Below, piece after piece: positions 36,861 through 44,891 of a DNA stretch of 64,000 nt (positions are counted from its first letter, which is position 1; the number at the start of each line of letters is the position of its first letter). The translations under genes and the position numbers were made by a program. The DNA is from Cellulomonas edaphi (GTDB taxonomy: Bacteria; Actinomycetota; Actinomycetes; Actinomycetales; Cellulomonadaceae), in contig NZ_JAUCGR010000001.1 of the NCBI RefSeq assembly GCF_030362815.1, forward strand, positions 860,024 to 924,023. The letters are read 5' to 3'. The notes under the pieces are model-generated. The model searched no databases. It saw nothing but the letters and a program-made list of their open reading frames with translations, and had not been told where the DNA came from.

Positions 36861-36878
36861 GAATCCCACGGGAGAAGT

Positions 36879-36908
36879 CCTCATCGCCCCGCGGGGGTGG
36901 TCGATAGG
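36879..36908 (+). promoter_or_regulatory. FliA-type promoter of flagellin 1
   Basis: CCTCA-N18-CGATAGG, duplicated in front of flagellin 2. Aligns with the FliA/WhiG consensus TAAA-N15-17-GCCGATAA with C-T-C-A at -35. Transcription is predicted to start near 36913-36916. Confidence 0.82.
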
Positions 36909-36910
36909 AG

Positions 36911-36935
36911 GGACATGCCCACGGATGGGCAGTCC
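36911..36935 (+). promoter_or_regulatory. Leader hairpin of flagellin 1 with GGA loop (CsrA-type site)
   Basis: Core stem TGCCCA/TGGGCA closes a CGGA loop (36916-36931); GGAC/GTCC extend it below a bulged A. CsrA proteins bind GGA presented in such loops. A second GGA lies in the Shine-Dalgarno AGGAGGA at 36947-36953, eight nt before the ATG. The lower stem may fall at or upstream of the transcription start. Confidence 0.65.
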
Positions 36936-36961
36936 GACCCCTATTCAGGAGGAAGATCATC

Positions 36962-37789
36962 ATGGGTCTCTCGATCAACCAGAACATCGCGGCCGTCAAC
37001 TCGTACCGCAACCTGTCCAACACGCAGAACGACCTGAGCAAGTCGCTCGAGAAGCTCTCGTCGGGCTTCCGCATCAACCGCGCTGCGGACGACGCGGCCG
37101 GTCTGGCGATCTCCGAGGGCCTGCGCTCGCAGGTCGGTGGCCTCAAGGTCGCGGCCCGCAACGCCCAGGACGGCATCTCGGTCGTGCAGACCGCCGAGGG
37201 CGCCCTGACCGAGGTGCACTCCATCCTGCAGCGTGTGCGCGACCTGTCCGTCCAGGCGGGCAACGACTCCAACAACGCGGCCGCTCGCAGCAACATCAAG
37301 ACCGAGATCGACTCCCTCGGCGACGAGCTCACCCGCATCGGTGCCTCGACCAACTTCAACGGCACCAAGCTGCTCGACGGCTCCAACGCCTCGCTGACGT
37401 TCCAGGTCGGCGCCGGCTCGGTCGCCGCGGACGACCAGGTCACCGTCGGCATGGCGGACATCAGCGCCCTCGGTGGCAAGGTCAAGGCCCTGACCGTGGA
37501 CACCGCGGCCAACGCCCTCGCCTCCATCGGCAAGGTCGACACCGAGATCGGCAACGTCTCGACCGCTCGCGCCAAGCTCGGTGCGGACCAGAACCGCCTC
37601 GAGCACACCATCAAGAACGTCAACGTCGCGGTCGAGAACCTGTCGGCCTCGGAGTCGCGGATCCGCGACACCGACATGGCGTCCGAGATGGTCAACTTCA
37701 CGCGCTCGCAGATCCTGTCGCAGGCCGGCACGGCGATGCTCGCGCAGGCCAACCAGATCCCCCAGGGCGTGCTCTCGCTCCTGCGGTGA
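36962..37789 (+). CDS. Flagellin, copy 1
   Basis: 275-aa filament subunit, exported and polymerised at the tip. It is a minimal flagellin of D0/D1 type: conserved N-terminus (SINQNIAAVNSYRNLSNTQN, LSSGFRINRAADDAAGLAIS) and C-terminus (ASESRIRDTDMASEMVNFTR, ending QIPQGVLSLLR), with a short central segment. It differs from copy 2 at about 18 residues, all between positions 63 and 191. AGGAGGA precedes the ATG. A GGA-loop hairpin in the leader suggests CsrA control with FliW as antagonist. Confidence 0.97.
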   Translation: MGLSINQNIAAVNSYRNLSNTQNDLSKSLEKLSSGFRINRAADDAAGLAISEGLRSQVGGLKVAARNAQDGISVVQTAEGALTEVHSILQRVRDLSVQAGNDSNNAAARSNIKTEIDSLGDELTRIGASTNFNGTKLLDGSNASLTFQVGAGSVAADDQVTVGMADISALGGKVKALTVDTAANALASIGKVDTEIGNVSTARAKLGADQNRLEHTIKNVNVAVENLSASESRIRDTDMASEMVNFTRSQILSQAGTAMLAQANQIPQGVLSLLR

Positions 37790-37824
37790 CCTGACCGGTA
37801 GCCCCTCGGGGCGACCACCCGACG

Positions 37825-37869
37825 AGACCCGGTGGCGGGTCGGCTTCGTGCCGGCCGGCCGCCGGGTCT
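37825..37869 (+). terminator. Terminator between flagellin genes
   Basis: AGACCCGG...CGG pairs with CCG-CCGGGTCT around a GC-rich loop; TTCTC follows. It lies 36-80 bp after the copy 1 stop and just before the copy 2 promoter, so each flagellin gene appears to be its own transcription unit. Confidence 0.6.
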
Positions 37870-37899
37870 TCTCATGTCTGCAGCTGCTTCAGAAGAAAC

Positions 37900-37929
37900 C
37901 CTCATCGGCCCGGTGGCGCGGTCGATAGG
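37900..37929 (+). promoter_or_regulatory. FliA-type promoter of flagellin 2
   Basis: CCTCA-N18-CGATAGG. The boxes are identical to those before flagellin 1, while the 18-bp spacer differs between the two, so the shared hexamers are not just duplication carry-over. Confidence 0.82.
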
Positions 37930-37931
37930 AG

Positions 37932-37956
37932 GGACATGCCCACGGATGGGCAGTCC
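37932..37956 (+). promoter_or_regulatory. Leader hairpin of flagellin 2 with GGA loop (CsrA-type site)
   Basis: Identical to the flagellin 1 hairpin (core TGCCCA-CGGA-TGGGCA at 37937-37952), with AGGAGGA at 37968-37974 before the ATG. Confidence 0.65.
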
Positions 37957-37982
37957 GACCCCTATTCAGGAGGAAGATCATC

Positions 37983-38810
37983 ATGGGTCTCTCGATCAAC
38001 CAGAACATCGCGGCCGTCAACTCGTACCGCAACCTGTCCAACACGCAGAACGACCTGAGCAAGTCGCTCGAGAAGCTCTCGTCGGGCTTCCGCATCAACC
38101 GCGCTGCGGACGACGCGGCCGGTCTGGCGATCTCCGAGGGCCTGCGCTCGCAGGTGGGCGGCCTGAAGATGGCGGCCCGCAACGCCCAGGACGGCATCTC
38201 GGTCGTGCAGACCGCTGAGGGTGCCCTGACCGAGGTGCACTCCATCCTGCAGCGTGTGCGCGACCTGTCCGTCCAGGCGGGCAACGACTCGAACAACGCG
38301 GCGGCTCGCGCCAACATCAAGACCGAGATCGACTCCCTCGGTGACGAGCTCACGCGCATCGGTGGCTCGACCAACTTCAACGGCACCAAGCTGCTCGACG
38401 GCTCCAAGGCGTCGCTGACGTTCCAGGTCGGCGCGGGCTCCACGGCCGCCGACGACCAGGTCACGGTCAACATGGCGAACATCAAGACGCTGGGCGCCAC
38501 GGTCAAGGGCCTCGACGTCTCGGACGCCACCAAGGCACTCGCCTCGATCGGCACCGTCGACACCGAGATCGGCAACGTCTCGACCGCTCGCGCCAAGCTC
38601 GGTGCGGACCAGAACCGCCTCGAGCACACCATCAAGAACGTCAACGTCGCGGTCGAGAACCTGTCCGCCTCGGAGTCCCGCATCCGCGACACCGACATGG
38701 CCTCCGAGATGGTCAACTTCACGCGCTCGCAGATCCTGTCGCAGGCCGGCACGGCGATGCTCGCGCAGGCCAACCAGATCCCCCAGGGCGTGCTCTCGCT
38801 CCTGCGGTGA
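37983..38810 (+). CDS. Flagellin, copy 2
   Basis: 275-aa flagellin about 93 percent identical to copy 1, with the same D0/D1 ends and own promoter and leader. The diverged middle (VTVNMANIKTLGATVKGLDV versus VTVGMADISALGGKVKALTV) lies in the surface-exposed D1-D2 region, so a composite filament with two antigenically distinct subunits is possible. It ends with the same QIPQGVLSLLR. Two hairpins separate it from fliD. Confidence 0.97.
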   Translation: MGLSINQNIAAVNSYRNLSNTQNDLSKSLEKLSSGFRINRAADDAAGLAISEGLRSQVGGLKMAARNAQDGISVVQTAEGALTEVHSILQRVRDLSVQAGNDSNNAAARANIKTEIDSLGDELTRIGGSTNFNGTKLLDGSKASLTFQVGAGSTAADDQVTVNMANIKTLGATVKGLDVSDATKALASIGTVDTEIGNVSTARAKLGADQNRLEHTIKNVNVAVENLSASESRIRDTDMASEMVNFTRSQILSQAGTAMLAQANQIPQGVLSLLR

Positions 38811-38838
38811 CCTGACCTGAGCTGATCGCTCGACCGGG

Positions 38839-38876
38839 CCGGGTCCGCAGGCACCACATCCACGCCGCGGACCCGG
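38839..38876 (+). terminator. Terminator 1 after flagellin 2
   Basis: Perfect 10-bp stem CCGGGTCCGC/GCGGACCCGG with an 18-nt loop, 29 bp after the stop. No T-tract. Confidence 0.65.
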
Positions 38877-38889
38877 ACCGGTGCTCGAC

Positions 38890-38931
38890 CGCCCGGTGGC
38901 GGGCTGACAGACCGTCGCCCGCCGCCGGGCG
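38890..38931 (+). terminator. Terminator/attenuator 2 before fliD
   Basis: A 15-bp stem with one G-U pair (CGCCCGGTGGCGGGC / GCCCGCCGCCGGGCG) and a 12-nt loop. No promoter-like element with CGAT is visible between it and fliD, so partial read-through past both hairpins may set a low fliD to flagellin ratio. Confidence 0.6.
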
Positions 38932-38956
38932 CCACCTGACTCGCACGGAGGAAGAC

Positions 38957-40306
38957 ATGGGTTCGCTCGGCATCGACGGGCTGGTCAGCGGGCTCGACAC
39001 CACGAGCCTGATCAACCAGCTCATGCAGGTCGAGTCGGCGCCGCAGTCGCTGCTCAAGACGAAGCAGACGCAGACGACGTCGTTCGTCACCGCGCTGCAG
39101 GCGCTCAACACCAAGGTCGCCTCGCTCGGCGAGGCCGCCACCAAGGCCGCGACGGCGTCGTCGTGGCAGGTCACCAAGGCCACCTCCTCCGCCACCTCGG
39201 TCACGGCGACCACCACCGCCGGTGCGACGCCGTCCTCCCTCTCCTTCACCGTCGACGCCGTCGCGGCGAGCCAGGTCTCGCTCGTCTCGTACGACGACCT
39301 CGTCGCCGGGCTCGGCGGCGCCACCACCCTCACGCTGCGCCGGCCGGACGGCTCGACCACCGAGGTCGCCGTCGGCTCCAGCGCCGCCGACCTCGCCAGC
39401 GCCATCAGCGGCTCCGGCGCCAACGTCACGGCCACCGTCGTCACGGCGGGCGGCCAGACGCGCCTGCAGCTCACGGGCGCCGAGACGGGCGCCGGCAAGG
39501 CGTTCGAGCTCGTGGCGGGTCCCGCCGCGGCCAGCGCCGGCAAGCCCGCGCTGGCGACCACCACGCTGCGCGCCGCGGGCGACGCGGCGATCACCCTGTG
39601 GTCCGGCACCGGTGCCGCGCTGCCGGTCACGTCGTCCACCAACACGTTCGACGGCGTCCTCTCCGGTGTCTCCATCACGGTCTCGGCCGTCGAGAGCAAG
39701 CCCGTGACCCTGGACGTCGCCCGCGACACCGACGCCGCGAAGTCGCTCGCGTCCGGACTCGTCAGCCAGGTGGGCCTGGTCCTGTCGGAGATCGCCAGCC
39801 GCAGCGGGAGCACCACGACCACCGGGGACGACGGCCGCTCCGTCGTCACGGGCGGGATCTTCTCCGGCAGCGCCGCGACCCGCGAGCTGACGCAGCGGCT
39901 CCAGCAGGCCGCCTCCTACCCCGTCGACGGCGTGTCACCGTCCACGGTCGGCATCGTGATCGGCCGCGACGGCACGTTCTCGTTCGACGAGAAGGCGTTC
40001 AGCGTGGCGCTCGCCGCCGACCCGGCCCAGGTCCAGAAGATCGTCGCCGGGGTCGCCCAGCGGGTGGCCGACGTCGCCGACGGCGCCTCCGACTCGGTCG
40101 ACGGCTCGCTCACGCTCCAGATCGCCGGGCAGCAGACGCTCGTGAAGGACCTCGGCAGCCAGATCGACAACTGGGACGTCCGGCTCGAGCTGCGCCGCGC
40201 GAGCCTGCAGGCCACCTACTCCGCGCTCGAGGTCACCCTCTCGGGCCTGAAGTCGCAGTCGAGCTGGCTCGCCGGCCAGCTGTCCTCACTCCCCACGTCG
40301 AGCTGA
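38957..40306 (+). CDS. fliD: Flagellar filament cap FliD (HAP2)
   Basis: 449-aa filament cap that folds flagellin at the tip. The N-terminus (GIDGLVSGLDTTSLINQLMQ) and C-terminus (LSGLKSQSSWLAGQLSSLPT) match FliD, with a Thr/Ala-rich middle. GGAGGA lies 6 nt before the ATG. No FliA-type promoter is visible directly upstream; transcription may read through from flagellin 2. It is followed by fliS after 14 bp. Confidence 0.95.
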   Translation: MGSLGIDGLVSGLDTTSLINQLMQVESAPQSLLKTKQTQTTSFVTALQALNTKVASLGEAATKAATASSWQVTKATSSATSVTATTTAGATPSSLSFTVDAVAASQVSLVSYDDLVAGLGGATTLTLRRPDGSTTEVAVGSSAADLASAISGSGANVTATVVTAGGQTRLQLTGAETGAGKAFELVAGPAAASAGKPALATTTLRAAGDAAITLWSGTGAALPVTSSTNTFDGVLSGVSITVSAVESKPVTLDVARDTDAAKSLASGLVSQVGLVLSEIASRSGSTTTTGDDGRSVVTGGIFSGSAATRELTQRLQQAASYPVDGVSPSTVGIVIGRDGTFSFDEKAFSVALAADPAQVQKIVAGVAQRVADVADGASDSVDGSLTLQIAGQQTLVKDLGSQIDNWDVRLELRRASLQATYSALEVTLSGLKSQSSWLAGQLSSLPTSS

Positions 40307-40319
40307 CCGAGGAACCGCC

Positions 40320-40751
40320 ATGATCGACGCCCGCTCCCGCTACGTCACCGACGCCGTCTCCACCGTCGGCCCTGCCAGGCTGCTCACGATGCTGTACGAC
40401 CGCCTGCTGCTCGACCTCGACCGCGGGTGCTCCGCGCTCGTGATGGGCGACCGGCTGACCGGCGCGTCGCACCTGCAGCACGCCCAGGACATCGTCGCCG
40501 AGCTCATGTCGAGCCTCGACGAGCGCGTGTGGGACGGCGGCGAGCAGCTCATGGCGATCTACCGCTACCTGTTCACCACGCTGGTCGACGCCGGCGTTCA
40601 GGGCGACTCCGAGAAGGTGGCCGAGTGCCGCGACATGGTCGAGCCGCTGCGGGCCGCATGGCACGCCGCCGCTCAGGCCGTCTCCGTGAGCGCTCCGCAG
40701 ACCACCGCGGCGACCGACGCGCACGGCGCAGGACTGCTCGGCGTGGGCTGA
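40320..40751 (+). CDS. fliS: Flagellin export chaperone FliS
   Basis: 143-aa helical chaperone that binds the C-terminal D0 helix of flagellin. The start RYVTDAVSTVGPARLLTMLYDRLLLDL is the standard FliS helix 1. A tail of about 20 residues is low complexity. The stop overlaps the start of the next gene (TGATG). Confidence 0.95.
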   Translation: MIDARSRYVTDAVSTVGPARLLTMLYDRLLLDLDRGCSALVMGDRLTGASHLQHAQDIVAELMSSLDERVWDGGEQLMAIYRYLFTTLVDAGVQGDSEKVAECRDMVEPLRAAWHAAAQAVSVSAPQTTAATDAHGAGLLGVG

Positions 40752-41080
40752 TGTCCACGACCGGGAACTGGGACGCGTCCTGGACGAGCGCGCTCGACGC
40801 GCTCGAGCTGGACGTCGCCTGGGTCGAGGAGACGCTGCGCAGCGCCCACCTCCCCGCGCCCGCCGAGGTCGCGCGCCTCGCCGCGTGGGTCCCGCCCACA
40901 GGCCTCGGACCGCTCCCGGCGAGCCTGACGGTCCGCGCCACCGCCCTGCTCGAGCGCCAGACGCGCGCGGCGCAGGTGACCGTCGAGGCCATCACGCGCA
41001 GCCGCCGCCACTCGGTGGCCCTGGACGCGCTGCGCACGCGTCCCGACGAGGTCGCGGTGTACGTCGACACGCAGGCCTGA
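40751..41080 (+). CDS. FliT-like small flagellar protein (putative)
   Basis: 109-aa soluble helical protein directly coupled to fliS by TGATG overlap. It starts MSTTGNWDASWTSALDALEL and contains a helical RATALLERQTRAAQVTVEAI segment. Its place after fliD-fliS is where FliT, the FliD chaperone, is encoded in other bacteria. Sequence similarity to FliT cannot be confirmed by eye, so the assignment is positional. Confidence 0.5.
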   Translation: MSTTGNWDASWTSALDALELDVAWVEETLRSAHLPAPAEVARLAAWVPPTGLGPLPASLTVRATALLERQTRAAQVTVEAITRSRRHSVALDALRTRPDEVAVYVDTQA

Positions 41081-41129
41081 CCTGCACGACCACCCTCGCG
41101 CAGTGCCGCGCGAACTCGCGCAGCGAAAT

Positions 41130-41159
41130 CCTCACATGGCCGTGAACCGGCCCGATGGG
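41130..41159 (+). promoter_or_regulatory. FliA-type promoter of the flgB operon
   Basis: CCTCA-N18-CGATGGG, 77 bp before the flgB start. It precedes the long basal-body operon flgB to flgE. Confidence 0.8.
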
Positions 41160-41163
41160 GACA

Positions 41164-41182
41164 GCGAGCACGGATCGCTCGC
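41164..41182 (+). promoter_or_regulatory. Leader hairpin of flgB with GGA loop
   Basis: GCGAGC/GCTCGC stem with loop ACGGATC. The stem begins only 5 nt after the -10, so the actual start site decides whether it is complete in the RNA. Confidence 0.4.
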
Positions 41183-41235
41183 TTCTCAGGCCACGGACAG
41201 GCCGCACCACACATCGTCGATGGGGTGACCCTGTC

Positions 41236-41583
41236 ATGGGTTTGATGGACTCGGTGAGCCATGTCGCGCTCGGCAGCGCGCTCGATGGGCTCGCGCTGCG
41301 GCAGCGGGCGATCGCGGACAACGTCGCGAACCTCCAGACGCCGGGCTACCACGCCCGCGTCGTGGAGTTCGAGGGCGCGCTCGAGAGTGCGGTGCGGAAC
41401 GGGAACGGCGCGGCAGGTGCGCAGATGCACCGCTCGCTCGCCGCGACCCGCGAGGACGGCAACAACGTCAACCTCGACGAGCAGACGCTGCTCAACGTCG
41501 AGACCAACCTGCGCTACCAGGTGGCCTCCCAGGCCATCTCGGGCGACTTCGCCTCCATGCGCGCCGCGCTGAGGACCGCCTGA
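41236..41583 (+). CDS. flgB: Proximal rod protein FlgB
   Basis: 115-aa rod subunit. The axial-protein motif [21 protein letters not shown] lies near the start, and the C-terminal helix ([19 protein letters not shown]) pairs with it. ATG at 41236 gives [19 protein letters not shown]. The stop overlaps flgC as TGATG. It begins the rod part of the export apparatus operon. Confidence 0.95.
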   Translation: MGLMDSVSHVALGSALDGLALRQRAIADNVANLQTPGYHARVVEFEGALESAVRNGNGAAGAQMHRSLAATREDGNNVNLDEQTLLNVETNLRYQVASQAISGDFASMRAALRTA

Positions 41584-41981
41584 TGGGCATCTTCGGCGCG
41601 ATCGGCATCGCGCAGTCCGGTCTCACCGTGCACCGCACCTGGCTCGACGCGGTGTCCGACAACCTGGCCAACGTCTCGACCGTGCGCTCCACCTCCGAGG
41701 CGGCCTTCCAGCAGCGCTACGTCGTCGCGCAGGAGACCCCGGGCGCCGAGGGCGGCGCGCAGGTGGCCGGCGTGGAGTTCGGCAGCGCCGAGGGTCGCCT
41801 CGTGTACGAGCCCGACCACCCGCTGGCCGACGCGCAGGGCTACGTGCGCTACCCCGACATCGACATGTCGAGCCAGATGGCCCAGCTGATCATGGCCCAG
41901 CGCGGCTACCAGGCGAACGCCGCCGTGGTGGACCGCGCCAAGGAGACCTACACCGCAGCACTGCAGATCGGACGCTCCTGA
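41583..41981 (+). CDS. flgC: Rod protein FlgC
   Basis: 132-aa rod subunit with the axial motif [20 protein letters not shown] and the C-terminal [20 protein letters not shown] signature. It is normal in length and coupled to flgB and fliE by overlaps. Confidence 0.96.
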   Translation: MGIFGAIGIAQSGLTVHRTWLDAVSDNLANVSTVRSTSEAAFQQRYVVAQETPGAEGGAQVAGVEFGSAEGRLVYEPDHPLADAQGYVRYPDIDMSSQMAQLIMAQRGYQANAAVVDRAKETYTAALQIGRS

Positions 41982-42289
41982 TGACCCTCCCCGTCGCCGC
42001 CGTCAGCGCGGTCACCGCCGCGGCGCCCGCCACCTCGGTGGCCGCTCCCTCCGCGATGCCCGCGTCGCACGGCGCCGCCTTCGACAACGTCCTCGGCTCC
42101 GTCGACAGCCTGCAGCAGCTGCAGTCGACGACGAGCGACCTCGCGGTGCAGGCCGCCACCGGCTCGCTCGAGAACGTGCACGACTACACGATCGCCGCGG
42201 CTGAGTCCTCGCTCGCGATCGAGCTGACCGCCGCGGTGCGCAACAAGGCCGTCGAGGCGTTCACCGAGATCATGCGGATGCAGGCCTGA
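41981..42289 (+). CDS. fliE: Hook-basal body junction protein FliE
   Basis: 102-aa protein that links the MS ring to the rod. The helical C-terminus ([23 protein letters not shown]) matches FliE, which needs the conserved EIMRMQ end. An Ala-rich N-terminus is less conserved. ATG overlaps the flgC stop, and fliF starts on its own stop. Confidence 0.93.
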   Translation: MTLPVAAVSAVTAAAPATSVAAPSAMPASHGAAFDNVLGSVDSLQQLQSTTSDLAVQAATGSLENVHDYTIAAAESSLAIELTAAVRNKAVEAFTEIMRMQA

Positions 42290-43887
42290 TGCCCGCGCAG
42301 ATGCAGGCCGCGCTCGAGAGGCTGACCGGCGCGGTCAAGCAGTTCTCCGTCGCCCAGCGCACCCTCGCGATCATCGGCGTCGCCGTGCTCGTGCTCGGTG
42401 CGGTGGGCCTCAGCAGCTGGATGTCCCGTCCCAGCATGAGCCCGCTGTTCACCAGCCTCTCGGGTGCGGACGCGAGCGCCGTCGTCGACGAGCTCGACTC
42501 GCAGGGCGTCTCCTACCAGCTCGCCGACGGCGGGTCGACGGTGCTCGTGCCGGCCAAGGACCTGTACAGCCAGCGCATCCACCTCGCGGCGGCCGGCATC
42601 CCCGCCAACGCCGACGGCGCCGGCTACTCCCTGCTGGACGACATGCCCATGACGTCGAGCGAGTTCCAGCAGGAGAAGACCTACCAGCGCGCCCTCGAGG
42701 GCGAGCTGGCCAAGACCATCGGCTCCATCGACGGGGTCGACGCGGCCACCGTCAAGCTCGCGATCCCCGAGGACACCGTCTTCGTGGACACCAAGCAGGA
42801 CCCCACGGCGTCGGTGTTCGTGCGGACCCGTGCCGGCAAGACGCTGTCGGTGGACCAGGTGCAGTCGATCGTGCACCTCGTCTCGGCCGGCATCCCCGAC
42901 ATGCAGCCCACCGACGTGTCCGTGGTGGACGCGAGCGGCAAGGTGCTCTCCGCCGTCGGCACCGGCACCACCGGCGTCAGCGGCGGCCGCGAGACCGACT
43001 ACGAGGAGCGCGTCCGCACGTCCGTGCAGACCCTGCTCGACCGCGTGATCGGCCCCGGCAAGTCGGCGGTCACCGTCACGGCGTCGCTCAACTTCGACGA
43101 GGCGCAGCGCACCACCGAGAAGTTCGACGCGACCAAGAACACCCCGCCGCTCGCCTCCTCGAAGAAGACCGAGCAGTACTCGGGCTCGAACTCCTCCGCG
43201 ACCGGCGTGCTCGGCCCGGACCAGAACGTCGTCGGGCCGAACGGCAACGACCAGTCCGGCGCGTACAAGTCCACCACCGAGGACCTCACCAACGCCGTGA
43301 ACAAGACCACCGAGGTGGTCAAGGCCGCCCCCGGCAGCGTCGAGCGCCAGTCCGTGGCCGTCGTCGTCGACGACAAGGCCGCGGCCGCCCTCGACCTGAC
43401 CCAGCTGCAGGCGACCATCGCCGCTGCCGCGGGCATCGACACCACCCGTGGCGACACGCTCGCCGTGCAGGCGGCCGCGTTCGACACCACGCAGGCCGAT
43501 GCCGCCGCGACGGCGCTGGCCCAGGCCGACGCCGACGCGAAGGTGGCCGCGGAGAACGCGAAGGTGCGCGAGCTGGCGATCGCCGGCGGCCTCGTGCTCC
43601 TCGCCATCATCGCGTTCATCGTGTTCGCTCGTCGCTCGCGCCGTGCCCGGCGCACGGCCGTCGACCTCGGCGAGCTGCCCGTGCTGGGCACGCCCGGCGC
43701 GGCCGCGCTCGGCATCGAGGGCGTCGGGGCGGACGAGCTGCCCGTGCTGCCCCCGGCACCGCGCCCGCTCGAGCCGGACCCGATCGCGCTCAAGCGCGCC
43801 GAGATCACCGCCCTGGCCGACGAGCAGCCCGAAGAGGTCGCCGACCTGCTGCGGACGTGGCTCGGATCCCCGAGCGGGGCGCGCTGA
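42289..43887 (+). CDS. fliF: MS-ring protein FliF
   Basis: 532-aa membrane ring protein. Transmembrane helices lie at about residues 24-44 and 425-446, with ring-building motifs between (VPAKDLYSQRIHLAAAGIP; SSEFQQEKTYQRALEGELAK). The C-terminal FliG-binding part ends DLLRTWLGSPSGAR, the expected interacting helix. It is the base on which the export gate and rotor assemble. Confidence 0.97.
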   Translation: MPAQMQAALERLTGAVKQFSVAQRTLAIIGVAVLVLGAVGLSSWMSRPSMSPLFTSLSGADASAVVDELDSQGVSYQLADGGSTVLVPAKDLYSQRIHLAAAGIPANADGAGYSLLDDMPMTSSEFQQEKTYQRALEGELAKTIGSIDGVDAATVKLAIPEDTVFVDTKQDPTASVFVRTRAGKTLSVDQVQSIVHLVSAGIPDMQPTDVSVVDASGKVLSAVGTGTTGVSGGRETDYEERVRTSVQTLLDRVIGPGKSAVTVTASLNFDEAQRTTEKFDATKNTPPLASSKKTEQYSGSNSSATGVLGPDQNVVGPNGNDQSGAYKSTTEDLTNAVNKTTEVVKAAPGSVERQSVAVVVDDKAAAALDLTQLQATIAAAAGIDTTRGDTLAVQAAAFDTTQADAAATALAQADADAKVAAENAKVRELAIAGGLVLLAIIAFIVFARRSRRARRTAVDLGELPVLGTPGAAALGIEGVGADELPVLPPAPRPLEPDPIALKRAEITALADEQPEEVADLLRTWLGSPSGAR

Positions 43888-44891
43888 TGGCCGTCGCACT
43901 GACGGGCTCGCAGAAGGCGGCCATGCTGCTCATGCAGCTGGGCCGCGAGCGAGCCGCGCGCGTCATGTCGACGCTCGACGTCGCGGAGATCGAGGAGCTC
44001 ACGGCCGAGATCCTGCGGCTGGAGCGCATCGACCAGGGCGTCGCCGACGAGGTGCTCGAGGAGTTCTACGCCGCCTCGGTGATCGGTCCCGGCGTGGGTG
44101 GCGGCCTCGGGATGGCCCAGCAGCTGCTCGAGGGCGCCCTGGGCGCCGACGCGGCCGCGGGTGTCCTGGAGCGGCTGCAGATCAGCATGGCCGGCCAGCC
44201 GTTCGAGTTCCTCCAGCACGCCGACGCGCGCCAGGTGGTCTCGCTGCTCTCGGCCGAGCACCCGCAGGCGATCGCGCTCGTGCTGGCGCACCTGCGCCCC
44301 GACCACGCGTCCGCCATCCTGGCCGGGCTCGAGCCGAACCTGCAGGGCGAGGTCGCGCACCGCATCGCGCTCATGGAGCGTGCCTCGCCGGACGTCGTCA
44401 CCGTGATCGCCGAGGCGCTCCAGCGCAAGGCGTCGACCGTGCTCGCGCCGCGCGAGCTCGCCGCCGTCGGTGGCGTGCAGCCGCTCGTCGAGATCATCAA
44501 CCGCGCCGACCCGACCACGGAGAAGGCGATCCTCGAGGGCCTCGCGACGCGCGACGAGGAGCTCGCCGAAGAGGTGCGCAGCCGCATGTTCGTGTTCGGC
44601 GACATCGTGCTGCTCGAGGACCGGGCCATGCAGATGGTCCTGCGCCAGGTCGAGACCAACCAGCTGTCCGTCGCGCTCAAGGGCGTTGCCGACGAGGTCC
44701 GCGAGACCGTGCTGCGCAACCTGTCGGAGCGCGCGCGCGAGAACCTCGTCGAGGAGATCGAGCTGCTCGGACCGGTGCGCCTGTCGCAGGTCGAGGAGGC
44801 GCGCGCCGAGATCGTGCAGTCCATCCGACGCCTCGAGGAGAGCGGCCAGATCACCGTCCGGCGCGAGGGCGAGGACGAGTACGTTGCCTGA
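43887..44891 (+). CDS. fliG: Rotor switch protein FliG
   Basis: 334-aa switch protein that carries torque from the stator. It starts MAVALTGSQKAAMLLMQLG and includes the EHPQ motif (SAEHPQAIALVLAHL) and the C-terminal torque helix region (IVLLEDRAMQMVLRQVETNQ) with the expected charged residues. ATG overlaps the fliF stop. Full length. Confidence 0.97.
   Translation: MAVALTGSQKAAMLLMQLGRERAARVMSTLDVAEIEELTAEILRLERIDQGVADEVLEEFYAASVIGPGVGGGLGMAQQLLEGALGADAAAGVLERLQISMAGQPFEFLQHADARQVVSLLSAEHPQAIALVLAHLRPDHASAILAGLEPNLQGEVAHRIALMERASPDVVTVIAEALQRKASTVLAPRELAAVGGVQPLVEIINRADPTTEKAILEGLATRDEELAEEVRSRMFVFGDIVLLEDRAMQMVLRQVETNQLSVALKGVADEVRETVLRNLSERARENLVEEIELLGPVRLSQVEEARAEIVQSIRRLEESGQITVRREGEDEYVA

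Larger units (their letters stand above)
36879..38810 (+). repeat. Tandem duplication of promoter, leader and flagellin gene
   Basis: Two copies of promoter, GGA-loop leader and 275-codon flagellin gene lie in direct orientation with a 1021-bp period. About 235 bp (36900-37134 and 37921-38155) are identical, covering the -10, leader and first 57 codons; the middle is diverged and the 3' end nearly identical again. This pattern fits duplication followed by gene conversion. Confidence 0.9.

Noticed and set aside
36879..38810. Flagellin duplication as an assembly artefact
   Set aside because: The copies differ at about 18 residues and in the promoter spacers and flanks, so they are real paralogues.
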